This document shows, piece after piece, positions 45,016 to 54,003 of a DNA stretch of 64,000 nt. The position numbers and the translations under genes were made by a program. Source of the DNA: an uncultured Oscillospiraceae bacterium (GTDB taxonomy: Bacteria; Bacillota; Clostridia; Oscillospirales; Oscillospiraceae); contig CAKTOJ010000001.1 of the NCBI GenBank assembly GCA_934589665.1, forward strand, positions 15,721 to 79,720. The letters are read 5' to 3'. How positions within the stretch are numbered: the stretch's first letter is position 1; each line of letters opens with the position of its first letter. The notes beneath the pieces were generated by a model. It searched no databases, was not told the origin of the DNA, and saw nothing but the letters and a program-made list of their open reading frames with translations.

Positions 45016-46122
45016 TTATAGTTTCATGCAGTCAAGAATTTTTTGATTGACCAATCGCACATCAAACCGGGCCTCCGCCATGGTGCGGCTCTCTGCCGCC
45101 ATGCGGGCGGTCCGTTCCGGCTGTTCGATCATTTCACACATTTTTGCCGCCAATGCGCCGATGTCCCGCACCGGAACCAGACAGCCGTTCCGCCCGTCCT
45201 CCACCGTTTCCCGGCAGCCGGGGGCATCCGTCGTCAAAACGGCCTTTCCGCAGGCCATCGCCTCCAGCACCGCCTTGGGAGTCCCCTCCCGGTACGAGGG
45301 GAGCACAAAAATCCGGCACCGGGCCAGATAGGGACGCACGTCCGGCTGCTCACCGAAATAGGTCACATCACCGGAATCGGTATAGGCCGACAGCTCCTCC
45401 GGCTTCAGCGCGCTGGGGTTGGTGTCAAACGGGCCGACGAGGAGGAAGCGCGCCTCCGGATGCTTCCGGCGCACAGCCCGCGCGGCCTCCAGATATTCAT
45501 AAACGCCCTTATCGCGGATCAGGCGCCCCACAAACAAAAAGCACGGCGCATCCGGCAGGGGCTGGCATTCAAACTTTTCCAGATTGACGCCCGAACCGGG
45601 CAGCATGCACACGCGCTGCGGCTCGATGAGGCGGCAGCGCTCGAACAGGGCGACGTCGTCCGCGTTCTGGAAGAAATAATGCGGGCAGCGGCGCAGAGCC
45701 GCCTTATACTCCATCGTGAGGATCTGCCGCACCAGCCTCGCTTTCCAGGTATCCGACAAAAAGACCGAGCCGACGCCGGCGATGAGCGGATAAAATTCGG
45801 AAATACCGAGCTTCTGCGCAGCCAGCGACCCGTAGATCACCGTCTTTGCCTGATAGGCAAAGATTTTATCCGGCCGCTCTTCCCGCAGGATTCCGAGCAG
45901 AGAGCGCAGGGTTTCCAGATCCTTCAGGGGATTCGTTCCGTTGCGCGAAAGCCGCACCTGCCGATACCGGATGCCGTCGGCGGCAAAGGCGTCCGTCCAA
46001 AGCGCCTCCGCCTCGTTTCCCACCGCGGTCACGCTGTGTCCGCATCGGAGAAAGGCGCGCATCATATCCAGCCGGAACCACAGCAGAGACGGCGTATGGC
46101 TGGATAGCACAACGATCTTCAA
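45016..46122 (-). CDS. Glycosyltransferase family 4 (CapM/PglA-like)
   Basis: A 368-aa GT-B enzyme. The N-terminus [21 protein letters not shown] and the [19 protein letters not shown] segment resemble glycosyltransferases that act second, right after the initiating phosphoglycosyltransferase. [18 protein letters not shown] and [24 protein letters not shown] form the donor site. It sits next to the reductase and phosphoglycosyltransferase genes, so adding the second sugar is the likely role. Confidence 0.9.
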   Translation of the reverse strand: MKIVVLSSHTPSLLWFRLDMMRAFLRCGHSVTAVGNEAEALWTDAFAADGIRYRQVRLSRNGTNPLKDLETLRSLLGILREERPDKIFAYQAKTVIYGSLAAQKLGISEFYPLIAGVGSVFLSDTWKARLVRQILTMEYKAALRRCPHYFFQNADDVALFERCRLIEPQRVCMLPGSGVNLEKFECQPLPDAPCFLFVGRLIRDKGVYEYLEAARAVRRKHPEARFLLVGPFDTNPSALKPEELSAYTDSGDVTYFGEQPDVRPYLARCRIFVLPSYREGTPKAVLEAMACGKAVLTTDAPGCRETVEDGRNGCLVPVRDIGALAAKMCEMIEQPERTARMAAESRTMAEARFDVRLVNQKILDCMKL

Positions 46123-47060
46123 TCCATCTTCCTCCCCTGCCCGGCGGCTTTGGCCTTCTGATATTCCCGAACCTCCGGTGCGATCCCCTCGGCAAAGGTG
46201 CGGGGCGCGTAGCCGAAGGCGGAGGAAGCCGCTTCATGGGAAAAAACGCGCGGCTCGCACAGCCGCTGCACCTTTTCCCGGTAGTCCATCCGCTTACCGC
46301 TTAAAGCATACAGGCAGACCGCACCGGCATAGGCAATTGGAAACGGCACACTGAAAAAATGCACGGGCTTGCCAAGACACTGCCCGATCTGCGTGAGCAT
46401 ATCCCGCAGCAGGATCGGCTCCGCGCCGGAGAGGTTGAAATCCTGATCGGCGGTCTCCGCCTCGTGCAGCAGGACCTGACAGTAGGCATGCGCCAGATCC
46501 AGATAGTACACCGGCTGAAGGGCAAAGCGCGCGCCGGAAACCACCGGCATGACCGGCAGCCGGTCCACCATGCGCACAAAGGTGATGACATTATGGTCGC
46601 TGAGATTGCCGTAAATCATCGTCGGACGGAGGATTGTGAGGACAATTCCGGACTGCCGGCACATTTCGTAAACGAACTCATCCGTCCGGCGGTACTCCTC
46701 CCCCGCCGCCTTGTATTTCGAGTAAATCCCCGTGGTATGCACCAGAATCAGCCGGCGCACGCCGGCATCCGCGGCGGCACGCGCCAGCGCGCGGGAGGAA
46801 TGAATGCCGGCGATGTGAACAAGAGTATCCACGCCGCACAGGCTCTGCGTCAGGAAAGAGAGGTCGGTAAAATCGCCGCGGCAGAGCTCGACGCCCGGAA
46901 GGGTGCGCTCAAGGGCGGCGGTATCCGAGGTCGGGCGCACCAGCGCGCGCAGCCCGTCGGGAAACAGCACTTCGACCGCCGCGGCATTCTCCCGAAGCTC
47001 ACGGGCAAAGGCGCCGCCGGATTTCTGCCCGGTAACGCCGGTCATGGCCAGCTTCTTCAT
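46119..47060 (-). CDS. NAD(P)-dependent nucleotide-sugar epimerase/reductase (4-keto reductase candidate)
   Basis: A 313-aa Rossmann protein of the extended SDR type. The N-terminal TGVTGQKSGGAFARELRE replaces the classic GxxGxxG by a looser loop. VHIAGIHSS and YSKYK (Tyr-x3-Lys) form the active site. Position after the 4,6-dehydratase and phosphoglycosyltransferase is that of WbpV/WreQ-like reductases, which turn UDP-4-keto-6-deoxy-GlcNAc into UDP-FucNAc or UDP-QuiNAc. The product stereochemistry cannot be read from the sequence. Confidence 0.8.
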   Translation of the reverse strand: MKKLAMTGVTGQKSGGAFARELRENAAAVEVLFPDGLRALVRPTSDTAALERTLPGVELCRGDFTDLSFLTQSLCGVDTLVHIAGIHSSRALARAAADAGVRRLILVHTTGIYSKYKAAGEEYRRTDEFVYEMCRQSGIVLTILRPTMIYGNLSDHNVITFVRMVDRLPVMPVVSGARFALQPVYYLDLAHAYCQVLLHEAETADQDFNLSGAEPILLRDMLTQIGQCLGKPVHFFSVPFPIAYAGAVCLYALSGKRMDYREKVQRLCEPRVFSHEAASSAFGYAPRTFAEGIAPEVREYQKAKAAGQGRKMD

Positions 47061-47677
47061 TTCGTCACCGTCTCCTCTTCCCTGCTCTTCTCCGGCGCGG
47101 CACCCTCTACCACACCGTCGCGGTGCAGAACCTTACCGATGGTGCCGAAGAAGCATTTGCAGTCAAAGGCGAAGCTCAGGCTGCGGACATACTCGCCGTC
47201 GTAGGCGGATTTTTCTTCAATGCTCAACTCGTCGCGGCCGTTGATCTGCGCCCAGCCCGTCAGACCGGGGCGGACGTCGTTTGCGCCGTATTCGTCCCGC
47301 TCTGCAATGAGGTCATACTGGTTCCAAAGCGCCGGACGGGGACCGATCACAGCCATATCGCCTTTTAAGATGTTCCATAGCTGCGGCAGTTCATCCAAGC
47401 TGGTTTTGCGCAGAAAACCGCCTACTTTAGAGATGTACTGCTCCGGATGCTCGAGCAGATGCGTCGGTACATCCGGCGTGTTGACCTTCATGCTGCGGAA
47501 CTTGTAGAGCTGAAAATAGGTCTTCCCCTTCCCCACTCTCTTCTGCGAGAAAAAGACCGGGCCGGGATCGTCGATTTTTATCGCAATGGCAATGAGGACA
47601 AACAGCGGCCAGAGCACCAGCAGCCCGCACAGTGAGAGCAGAAAATCCAGCGCCCGCTTCAAGCAATGTGAATACAT
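47057..47677 (-). CDS. Initiating phosphoglycosyltransferase (PglC/WbpL-like small monotopic type)
   Basis: A 206-aa enzyme that moves a sugar-1-phosphate from UDP-sugar to undecaprenyl phosphate. An N-terminal re-entrant helix (LDFLLSLCGLLVLWPLFVLIAI) precedes the catalytic core: FFSQKRVGKG, YKFRSM, the Asp-Glu pair in KTSLDELPQLWNILKGDM and IGPRPAL. Its small size and lack of extra helices place it in the monotopic class. The ATGA overlap couples it to the reductase. It starts repeat-unit assembly. Confidence 0.93.
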   Translation of the reverse strand: MYSHCLKRALDFLLSLCGLLVLWPLFVLIAIAIKIDDPGPVFFSQKRVGKGKTYFQLYKFRSMKVNTPDVPTHLLEHPEQYISKVGGFLRKTSLDELPQLWNILKGDMAVIGPRPALWNQYDLIAERDEYGANDVRPGLTGWAQINGRDELSIEEKSAYDGEYVRSLSFAFDCKCFFGTIGKVLHRDGVVEGAAPEKSREEETVTK

Positions 47678-47698
47678 AAGTTCGCGTTTCCTTTTCCG

Positions 47699-49582
47699 TT
47701 AAATTCGCGCAGCCGCGGGCGGAAGCACCTCGCCGCCCTGCGGGGCGTTGACCTCCTCCGGCTCGCGGAATGTGGGGACGACGCGGTGGAGCGCAGAGCG
47801 GATCGCGGCGGCATCCTCCGTCTCCAGCGCGGCGCGCAGAATATCCAGCTTCTGCTCCAGCGCGGCGGGGGTGATGGGCGGCTGGTGTTCGACGTAAATC
47901 TTGTCGTTCTCCGTCTTTTCCACGTCGCGCCCGGCGATGAGCAGCTCTTCATAGAGCTTCTCGCCCGGACGAAGCCCCGTCTCAACAATATCAATGTCCA
48001 CATACGGCTCGCAGCCGGACAGGCGGATGAGATTCTCGGCAAGGTCGATGATCTTCACGGGCTTGCCCATATTGAGCACGAACAGCTCGTTCTGGCGCGC
48101 CATCGCGCCGGCCTCAAGGACAAGCTGGGCGGCCTCGGGAATGGTCATAAAATAGCGGATGATGCGCGCGTCCGTCACGGTGACGGGGCCGCCGGCGGCG
48201 ATCTGGCGCTTGAAGAGCGGGATGACCGAGCCGTTTGAGCCGAGAACGTTGCCAAAGCGCACGGCGGCAAAGGTCGTGTTCGAGCACTGGGCCATGGACT
48301 GCACGATCATCTCGCACATGCGCTTGCTCGCGCCCATGATGTTCGTGGGGTTCACGGCCTTATCGGTGGAGATCTGGATGAATTTCTGCACGCCGTATGC
48401 GTCCGCGGCGCGGACGAGGTTGAGCGTGCCGAAGACATTGTTGCGGATGGCCTCCTGCGGGCAGGATTCCATGAGCGGAACGTGCTTGTGCGCGGCGGCG
48501 TGGAAGACGACATTGGGCCGGTAGGCATCCATCAGGCGCATGAGGCGCTCCGGATCGCGGATCGAGCCGATCTCCACGGAAAGATCGAGCGTATCGCCGT
48601 ACCGGAATTTCAGCTCCTGCTGGATGTCGTAGGCGTTATTCTCGTAAATGTCGAAGATGACGAGCTTTTTGGGGGAATGCTTTGCGATCTGGCGGCACAG
48701 CTCCGAGCCGATGGAGCCGCCCCCGCCCGTGACGAGCACGGTTTTGCCGCGCAGCAGCGCCCTCACCGGCGCGGGATCGAGCATGACCTCCTCGCGGCCG
48801 AGCAGATCCTCGATCTGCACCTCACGGATCTGGGAGGGCAGCGGTGTTTTGCCGAGCAGGTCCAGCGTGCCGGGAAGCGTCATGACATGGACGCCGGACG
48901 CGGAAAGCGAGCGCAGCACGGCGCTGCGCTCCTCCTCCGGCATGGAGGGAATGGCAAAAATGGCGTTGGTCAGGCCGACGGCGGACATCTTCTCTGCCGC
49001 CTCGGAAAGCGAACCGCGCACGGGAACGCCGTGGAGCATTTTGCCGCGCTTGCTGCGGTCGTCGTCGAAGAAGCACTCGGCCCGGTAACGGCTGACGGGA
49101 TTCCGGCGCAGCTCCTCAATCAGCCGCGCGCCCGCCTCCCCCGCGCCGAGGATGGCCACGGGCATAAGCGAACCGCGGTCGCGCCGCAGCACACGCGTGC
49201 GGTAGCCGCGGTAAAGAAAGCGGACGGTCAGCATGCCGAGCACCCACGCGCAGGCGATGCCGAGGAGCAGGACAAATGACATCGCGCTGCGGAAGAGGAT
49301 GCGCGTTCCCAGCTCGTAGGCCGCAAAGCCGCAGAGGGCGGCAGCCAGCAGGCTGAGATATTCCTGGCTTTCGGCGTAGCGCCAGAGGCTGTCATAGGTT
49401 TTAAAGAGGAACTGGAAAAACACCACGCAGGCGTAAAGCAAAGCAATATGTCTGGCAATGCTGCCTGCCGCGCCGACCTCCGCATAGTCAAAGAAGGAAT
49501 AGACGAGCAGGAAAAAAGCGACGGCACAGAGAAAAATGACCGCGTCGCAGAAAAACAGGATCTCTTTTCGAAACCGACTCAT
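47699..49582 (-). CDS. Membrane-bound UDP-GlcNAc 4,6-dehydratase (PglF/WbpM/CapD family)
   Basis: A 627-aa protein with four N-terminal membrane helices (within about 8-125), a CoA-binding-like middle domain (about 145-255) and a C-terminal SDR domain. That domain has TGGGGSIGSELCRQI and the STDKAVNPTNIMGASKR site, in which Met replaces the usual Tyr, as in WbpM-type inverting or retaining dehydratases. It makes UDP-2-acetamido-2,6-dideoxy-4-ketohexose, the initiating-sugar precursor. I start at the ATG at 49582 with GGGGAG upstream. An in-frame extension to 49714 holds a Cys-rich stretch (CRHCSFPCGGKEC) that the family lacks. First gene of the operon. Confidence 0.92.
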   Translation of the reverse strand: MSRFRKEILFFCDAVIFLCAVAFFLLVYSFFDYAEVGAAGSIARHIALLYACVVFFQFLFKTYDSLWRYAESQEYLSLLAAALCGFAAYELGTRILFRSAMSFVLLLGIACAWVLGMLTVRFLYRGYRTRVLRRDRGSLMPVAILGAGEAGARLIEELRRNPVSRYRAECFFDDDRSKRGKMLHGVPVRGSLSEAAEKMSAVGLTNAIFAIPSMPEEERSAVLRSLSASGVHVMTLPGTLDLLGKTPLPSQIREVQIEDLLGREEVMLDPAPVRALLRGKTVLVTGGGGSIGSELCRQIAKHSPKKLVIFDIYENNAYDIQQELKFRYGDTLDLSVEIGSIRDPERLMRLMDAYRPNVVFHAAAHKHVPLMESCPQEAIRNNVFGTLNLVRAADAYGVQKFIQISTDKAVNPTNIMGASKRMCEMIVQSMAQCSNTTFAAVRFGNVLGSNGSVIPLFKRQIAAGGPVTVTDARIIRYFMTIPEAAQLVLEAGAMARQNELFVLNMGKPVKIIDLAENLIRLSGCEPYVDIDIVETGLRPGEKLYEELLIAGRDVEKTENDKIYVEHQPPITPAALEQKLDILRAALETEDAAAIRSALHRVVPTFREPEEVNAPQGGEVLPPAAARI

Positions 49583-49641
49583 TTCATCTCCCCAGTGCCG
49601 GAATACGCTTCCAGCGGACTCCCCTGCCGCAAAAGGACATT

Positions 49642-49680
49642 CTTTTCCCCCGCAGGGAAAAGAACAGTGCCGGCACTGTT
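49642..49680. repeat. Tandem hairpins in the leader of the polysaccharide operon
   Basis: CTTTTCCC (49642-49649) pairs with GGGAAAAG (49655-49662). Directly adjacent is an 18-bp perfect palindrome at 49663-49680 (AACAGTGCC and its complement). Part of the latter, CAGTGCCGG, recurs near 49593 close to the ribosome binding site. Both lie in the transcribed leader and could control transcription or translation. Confidence 0.55.
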
Positions 49681-49742
49681 TCATCTTCGTTTTTGCGGGA
49701 TTGGCAAAGGCCATTTGCCCGCTATCATATCAATTCTATTCT

Positions 49743-49771
49743 ATCTTACTCCCCGTTTCCTTCTTTTGCAA
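49743..49771 (-). promoter_or_regulatory. Candidate promoter of the polysaccharide operon
   Basis: On the minus strand TTGCAA (49766-49771), a 17-bp spacer and TAAGAT (49743-49748). It would give a leader of about 150 bases ahead of the 4,6-dehydratase gene and drive about 26 kb of genes. No other good promoter was noticed in this gap. Confidence 0.5.
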
Positions 49772-49901
49772 GTCGTTTGTTCAAATTTCGCCCGATTTTG
49801 ACGGAGAAAATTCATCCCACGCGAGGAAATGCCTAACAGGGCAAAAGAGGAAGGAAACGATCGGAAGTGGGGGAAAAGAAGGCGGAAAGGCAGGAGAAAA
49901 A

Positions 49902-51758
49902 TTACAGCTCCTCAAAGCAGGAGTAGGCGGGATAGTAGCGGTAGGCGATGGGCCGGGGGATGGCGGCGGAGCGGTTTTTGAGGATGCGCAGCTCGATCTC
50001 GCGCGGATCGGCGCGCTTGGCCTCGTCGATATTGAAGTTCGGCTTGCCCGCACCCTTGGCCTGAAGGCCGATGAGGACGTCGGCAGAGTAGTCGATGCCG
50101 CCGGACTCCTTGAAGGCGGACATGGAGACCTCCATATTGTAGTTTTCGCGGTTGAAGGAGGAGATGGCAAGAATGGTCAGCTCCTGCTCGCGCGAGAGCT
50201 TTTTTAAGGAGCAGACGATGCGGTCGAGGTTCTGCTTGTCGGTGAAGTGCACGTCCACGGGGGCAATGATCTGAAGATAGTCAATGAGGACGACCGGGTG
50301 CACGCCCGTCTCGCGGATGTGGCGCACGACCTCGGCGCGGATGAAGTCGAGGGAGGTCTCATGGTCGCCCTCACGGAACCAGAGGTGGCGGGCGTATTCG
50401 CCGTAGTGCTGCTTCGCTTCGGCGAGGTGCGTGACCTCGGCGGGCGGATAATGGGGGTAGCGGCGGCCGTCGAGCACGCCGCGCACGGTTTTGGAAAGAG
50501 ATTTTTTTGCGGTGGCGTCGGCGAGGAACGTCTCACGGCTCACGGAGCGGGCCATGAGCTCAAAGGCTGTCATTTCAAGGGAGAAGATGAGCACGTCCCT
50601 CCCCTGCTGCGCAAGCTGGTCGCAAAGCTGCATGCAGAAGGCGGTCTTGCCGAGGGAGGAAATGGCGCCGAGGACATAAAAGCCGTCGTAGAGGCCGCCG
50701 TCGAGCGCGCGGTCGAGGTTTGCAAAGCCGGTCGAAAGCGCCGGACGGGCCGCCTGCTGGGCAATGTAAGCGTCGAGCGCGTCCATCTGCGCGCCGGCGG
50801 AGAGCGTGTCGTAGGCGGGCGGAAGACGGACGAGGCGGTCGGAAATACAGCGGGAGAGGTAGTCGGCGGCCTCCCCCGCGTCGGCGCAGAGCAGCTCGTT
50901 GAGGTCCTTGCCCTCCGGCAGCGGCGGGCAGCGGTAGAGCCATGGAAATTCGCCGGTCAGGGCGGAGGCCCACTCCTCCCCTGCGCGGTCAGCGTCCGGG
51001 AGCAGGAGGACGGGAGCGTAGGGCTCGAGTGTGCGCAGGATCGCGGCGGCCTTCGTGCGGTTGCCGCTGCCGTTGAGCGCGCAGGCGCGGAAGCCAAGTT
51101 CTTCTGCGCTGAGCGCGTCAAATACGCCCTCGACGAGAAAGACCGGCTCCTCCCCGCGCAGAAGCGCGCTTTGGAACAGCGGCGAAGGCACGCCCTTTTC
51201 GTTGAGGTACTTCTTTTCGGTGGTGGAGCGGCGGACAACATGGCCGTCGTCGCAGGGTAGAACCACGCAGGAGAGCGCGGGATCGTAACCGAGGGAAAAG
51301 CGCGCGGCGGTCGCTTCGCTGATGCCGCGGGAGGAGAAGTAGTCGGTTTTGGTGCGGTTTGCGGCGCAGGAGGCGAGGTAGGCGGCGGTCTGCTCGGGGG
51401 TCATGGTGAGGTCTCCCCTTTCGGCGGTGGTGTGGTGCGGCGTTGGATGTGTCCCCTTCCCTGCCGGCGCGGCAGCGGAGGGGAACGGTACGTCGCCGCG
51501 GCCGTAGAGCCGGCTTGCCTCGGCAAGCGCCTCCAGCGGTGAGGAGTAGGAGTGGTCTAAGGTGAGGAGGTCAAAGAGGTCGTAGTCCGCGCCGCAGGCA
51601 AAGCAGTGGACTTTATGGCGGCGCGCGTCATAGGCCATCGAGGGATCGCGGTCAAGGTGATCGGGGTTGAGGCAGCGGAAGCGCCGGTGAGGATTGATCC
51701 CTTTCGAATAAAGGTAGTCGGAAAGGTAGGGTCGGAGAGAGGCAAAGGTGTCGGCCAT
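49902..51758 (-). CDS. Phage primase-helicase (CHC2 zinc finger, TOPRIM, DnaB-type helicase)
   Basis: A 618-aa multidomain replication protein. Residues 1-75 hold a zinc-binding primase finger (RCLNPDH...CFAC). A central TOPRIM-like domain has FLVEGVFDALS and LLLPDADRAGEEW. From about 340 a DnaB-type RecA fold has Walker A GAISSLGKT and Walker B VLIDYLQII, then ISSFNREN. Primase-helicase fusions of this kind replicate temperate phages and plasmids. It lies 143 bases downstream of the polysaccharide promoter region and marks the left edge of phage block 2. Its upstream gap holds iteron-like repeats. Confidence 0.9.
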   Translation of the reverse strand: MADTFASLRPYLSDYLYSKGINPHRRFRCLNPDHLDRDPSMAYDARRHKVHCFACGADYDLFDLLTLDHSYSSPLEALAEASRLYGRGDVPFPSAAAPAGKGTHPTPHHTTAERGDLTMTPEQTAAYLASCAANRTKTDYFSSRGISEATAARFSLGYDPALSCVVLPCDDGHVVRRSTTEKKYLNEKGVPSPLFQSALLRGEEPVFLVEGVFDALSAEELGFRACALNGSGNRTKAAAILRTLEPYAPVLLLPDADRAGEEWASALTGEFPWLYRCPPLPEGKDLNELLCADAGEAADYLSRCISDRLVRLPPAYDTLSAGAQMDALDAYIAQQAARPALSTGFANLDRALDGGLYDGFYVLGAISSLGKTAFCMQLCDQLAQQGRDVLIFSLEMTAFELMARSVSRETFLADATAKKSLSKTVRGVLDGRRYPHYPPAEVTHLAEAKQHYGEYARHLWFREGDHETSLDFIRAEVVRHIRETGVHPVVLIDYLQIIAPVDVHFTDKQNLDRIVCSLKKLSREQELTILAISSFNRENYNMEVSMSAFKESGGIDYSADVLIGLQAKGAGKPNFNIDEAKRADPREIELRILKNRSAAIPRPIAYRYYPAYSCFEEL

Positions 51759-52198
51759 CGCAGTTGATCCTTTCGGAAATGTGAGATTTGAGGATAGTAT
51801 AGCACAGCCACCCTCTCGCGCCGATGCGGAGGATGGCCGTAATTTATCTTAGATATCAATAAGGAGAGGAAGGTCGGACAAGAAGTGGTAAAAAATGCCT
51901 TAAAAACGGAAAAAAAGAGAGCGGGAAATGTTTTTTTGCACGATGGGAAGCAGGAATTGCACGAGTTGAAGTCGCTGTTGCACGATACGAAGTAGGGGGA
52001 AAAGAAGTAGTATGCCCGCTTTGGGGATCGGTTATGCACATTGGAGGAGGAAACGGCGTTTTTTTCGCGTGGAAGGGGAAAATGGACGCGCCTGTTTGCA
52101 CAGAAACGGACGGTGGTGGGGAAAAGAGCGGAAGATGCGGCGGTTTCGACGGCTGCCGCGCGGGGAGAAGCGACTTGCGTTCGTGCAGAAAGGGCGGC
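51759..52198. other. 440-base gap in the replication region, candidate origin
   Basis: Between the replication protein and the primase-helicase. The left part (about 51840-51935) is AT-rich. It is followed by three direct repeats with a 21-bp period, then GC-rich sequence with further TTGCACAG-like pieces near 52097. No protein-coding frame is convincing here. AT-rich DNA next to iteron-like repeats and replication genes suggests an origin, by inference. Confidence 0.45.
51936..51998 (+). repeat. Three iteron-like direct repeats, 21-bp period
   Basis: TTGCACGA occurs at 51936, 51957 and 51978, exactly 21 bp apart, each followed by a similar GAAG(C/T) block. The middle unit, TTGCACGAGTTGAAGTCG, closely matches the units inside the tail gene at 60.2-60.8 kb. 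Confidence 0.75.
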
Positions 52199-53524
52199 TC
52201 AGGCTGTCGGGCCCTCGGCGGAAGGGGCGGCGTCCTCCCCCGCTTCGGCGGGCTTTTCGGCCTTTTTGCGGCGGCGGCGCCCCGATTCAAGCTGCTTGGA
52301 CATCCGGCTGCGCTCGAGCTTGTGCGAGTAGTCCTGCATCGTCTCGTCAATGCCGACGGTCATTCTGCCGGCGAGGAAGGAATTGATGTTGTCATAGTCA
52401 AAGGACATGCGGATCGAGCCGTTGGCGATGGATTCAATCTCCTCGACGGCTTTGTTGAACGGGCGGATGATGGCCTCGTCGTAGTTGCGGTTTTTGACCT
52501 CTTCCTTGGTGGGAAGGCCGATGTAGTTGATGATGTCCTCCACGCGGACGAGGAAATTGCCGTCCTCATCGAGCGGCGCCTTGCGCGCGCGGTAGTAGAG
52601 GTAATAGGCCAGACGGTAGGCGTTCTCCGAGAGCTGGCCCATCCAGTCGGGAATGAGCTGGTAATACTGGGTGAGAAAAAGGCGGACGTTTTCGGCAAAG
52701 GCGATGTGGACGCCGCCCGTGTATTTTTTGATGGAGGCCTCGGTGGCGAGGTGGGTGATGTAGAAGGATTCGAAGTACTTTTTGTAGGATTCGGCGGTGA
52801 GCTTCATGTTGGTGATGCTCTGCACGTCCTTTTTGAGCTGGCGGTAGGCCGCGTCGCGGCTTGTGAGCCCCGACCATGCCATGTAGTCGGCAATGTTGAA
52901 GTCCGCCGCGTTGCCGCGCCAGCCGTCCCGGTTGCCGCACATGAGCGTGTAGATGAGGAGGCGGTGCGCCGTCCAGGAAAGGTTTTTGGTGTACTTATCG
53001 ACGGCCTCGAAGATGAGCGTCATCTCGTAGTCCTTGTTTTTATAGACGATGGACTGGTTGCCGTAGGCGTCGGGCTGGGAGTAGGTGACGGTGATGCCGT
53101 TGGAGGCGGGGTGGAACTCGCGCCCGCGCTTCATGTTCGCCCACACGCCGCAGATGAAGTAGGTCGCCGGCGAGTTGCCGACGGTGTCGTACTCCGTTTC
53201 GCGCGTGCGCTTTGTCACCGCGTCGGAATAGATGTCGATGATCGCTTCGGCGAAGGTCACGGTCTCCGGCTCCGATTTCTCGGCCAGCGCGGCGATCTTC
53301 TCCGGCGCGGAAAGGTCGTGGGCGGAGAGAAAGGCATCCATGAGCGGATAGATGCGGTCGAAGTCGTACTCCGCGCACTGCTTGGCAAACGACTTCGGCT
53401 TGGACGCCGAGAGCGGCTTGAGCTTATGGTAGGTCGAGAGCATGTCGGCGAACTGGTCGGATTCAAGGAAACGCGCCGGCGCTTCGCGGCGCAGCGTCTC
53501 CAGAGATTCGGTGATCTGGGGCAT
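52199..53524 (-). CDS. Putative phage replication initiator-like protein
   Basis: A 441-aa soluble protein of unclear family. The middle part has winged-helix-like stretches (WTAHRLLIYTLM; NIADYMAWSGLTSRDAAYRQLKKDV; LSENAYRLAYYLYYRAR), reminiscent of two-winged-helix initiators of plasmids and phages. The C-terminus is basic and disordered (SGRRRRKKAEKPAEAGED). I start at the ATG at 53524, with AGGAGG 7 bases upstream. It precedes the primase-helicase in the same direction, and the iteron-like repeats lie between them, which fits an initiator-origin pair. The function rests on context. Confidence 0.55.
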   Translation of the reverse strand: MPQITESLETLRREAPARFLESDQFADMLSTYHKLKPLSASKPKSFAKQCAEYDFDRIYPLMDAFLSAHDLSAPEKIAALAEKSEPETVTFAEAIIDIYSDAVTKRTRETEYDTVGNSPATYFICGVWANMKRGREFHPASNGITVTYSQPDAYGNQSIVYKNKDYEMTLIFEAVDKYTKNLSWTAHRLLIYTLMCGNRDGWRGNAADFNIADYMAWSGLTSRDAAYRQLKKDVQSITNMKLTAESYKKYFESFYITHLATEASIKKYTGGVHIAFAENVRLFLTQYYQLIPDWMGQLSENAYRLAYYLYYRARKAPLDEDGNFLVRVEDIINYIGLPTKEEVKNRNYDEAIIRPFNKAVEEIESIANGSIRMSFDYDNINSFLAGRMTVGIDETMQDYSHKLERSRMSKQLESGRRRRKKAEKPAEAGEDAAPSAEGPTA

Positions 53525-53623
53525 GGGACACCTCCTGTGCTGGGATTGCTTTTCGGGGGAGATTATAGCATACGGAGGCGAAAAATGCAAAGGGTAAGTG
53601 AAAAAGGAGGGCACCTGATGCGG

Positions 53624-53643
53624 TCTCATGTGAGACTTGTCCG
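53624..53643. repeat. CTCAYGTGAG palindrome, copy 2
   Basis: TCTCATGTGAGACTTGTCCG. The core and right arm are present, and the left arm has diverged. It lies between the replication protein and the Mor-like gene. Confidence 0.65.
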
Positions 53644-53667
53644 AGCGAATGACGCACCCCTCCCCTC

Positions 53668-53949
53668 TCAAAGCCGCGTGCCGCTGACGATCTTGTACAC
53701 ATGGCGTTCGGTCATGTGGAACTCACGCGCGAGCTGGCGGGCGTTTGTGCCGTTGTAGCGCGCGCGGATCTCGCGGTCGCGCCCGTCGCGCATGAGCGAA
53801 TCGCTCATGGGAATGTAGAGGCTCATCCCGCCGCAGAGCTGGACGAGGGAGAGAAACATGTCGAGGCCGAGCAGCTCGACAAGGTCCTGATATTTACCGG
53901 GAATGTCTTCGCGGCGGATGGCGCGCAGCTCCCGTGTTCCGGTTACCAT
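53668..53949 (-). CDS. Mor/C-family transcription activator-like protein
   Basis: A 93-aa DNA-binding protein. A helical dimerisation part (KYQDLVELLGLDMFLSLVQ), a short beta strand LYIP and a C-terminal helix-turn-helix (NGTNARQLAREFHMTERHVYKIV) match the Mor transcription activator family. Mor switches on phage middle or late genes in Mu-like phages. AAAGGAG precedes the ATG. It lies between terminase and the replication gene and is flanked on both sides by copies of the CTCACGTGAG palindrome, which makes it a candidate binder of that site. Confidence 0.82.
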   Translation of the reverse strand: MVTGTRELRAIRREDIPGKYQDLVELLGLDMFLSLVQLCGGMSLYIPMSDSLMRDGRDREIRARYNGTNARQLAREFHMTERHVYKIVSGTRL

Positions 53950-53974
53950 AATGTGGGATCTCCTTTCTTGGGTT

Positions 53975-54000
53975 GGACAAGTCTCACGTGAGGCCTGTCC
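53975..54000. repeat. CTCACGTGAG palindrome, copy 3 (nearly complete)
   Basis: The left arm GGACAAGT, core CTCACGTGAG and right arm GCCTGTCC make 26 bp, symmetric except for one position pair. It lies between terminase and the Mor-like gene, close to the terminase stop. Confidence 0.7.
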
Positions 54001-54003
54001 GGA

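Noticed and set aside
51557-52039. Cys/Phe-rich frame over the iteron-like repeats
   Set aside because: The pattern comes from the 21-bp repeat itself (21 is a multiple of 3). There is no ribosome binding site and it overlaps the primase-helicase gene.
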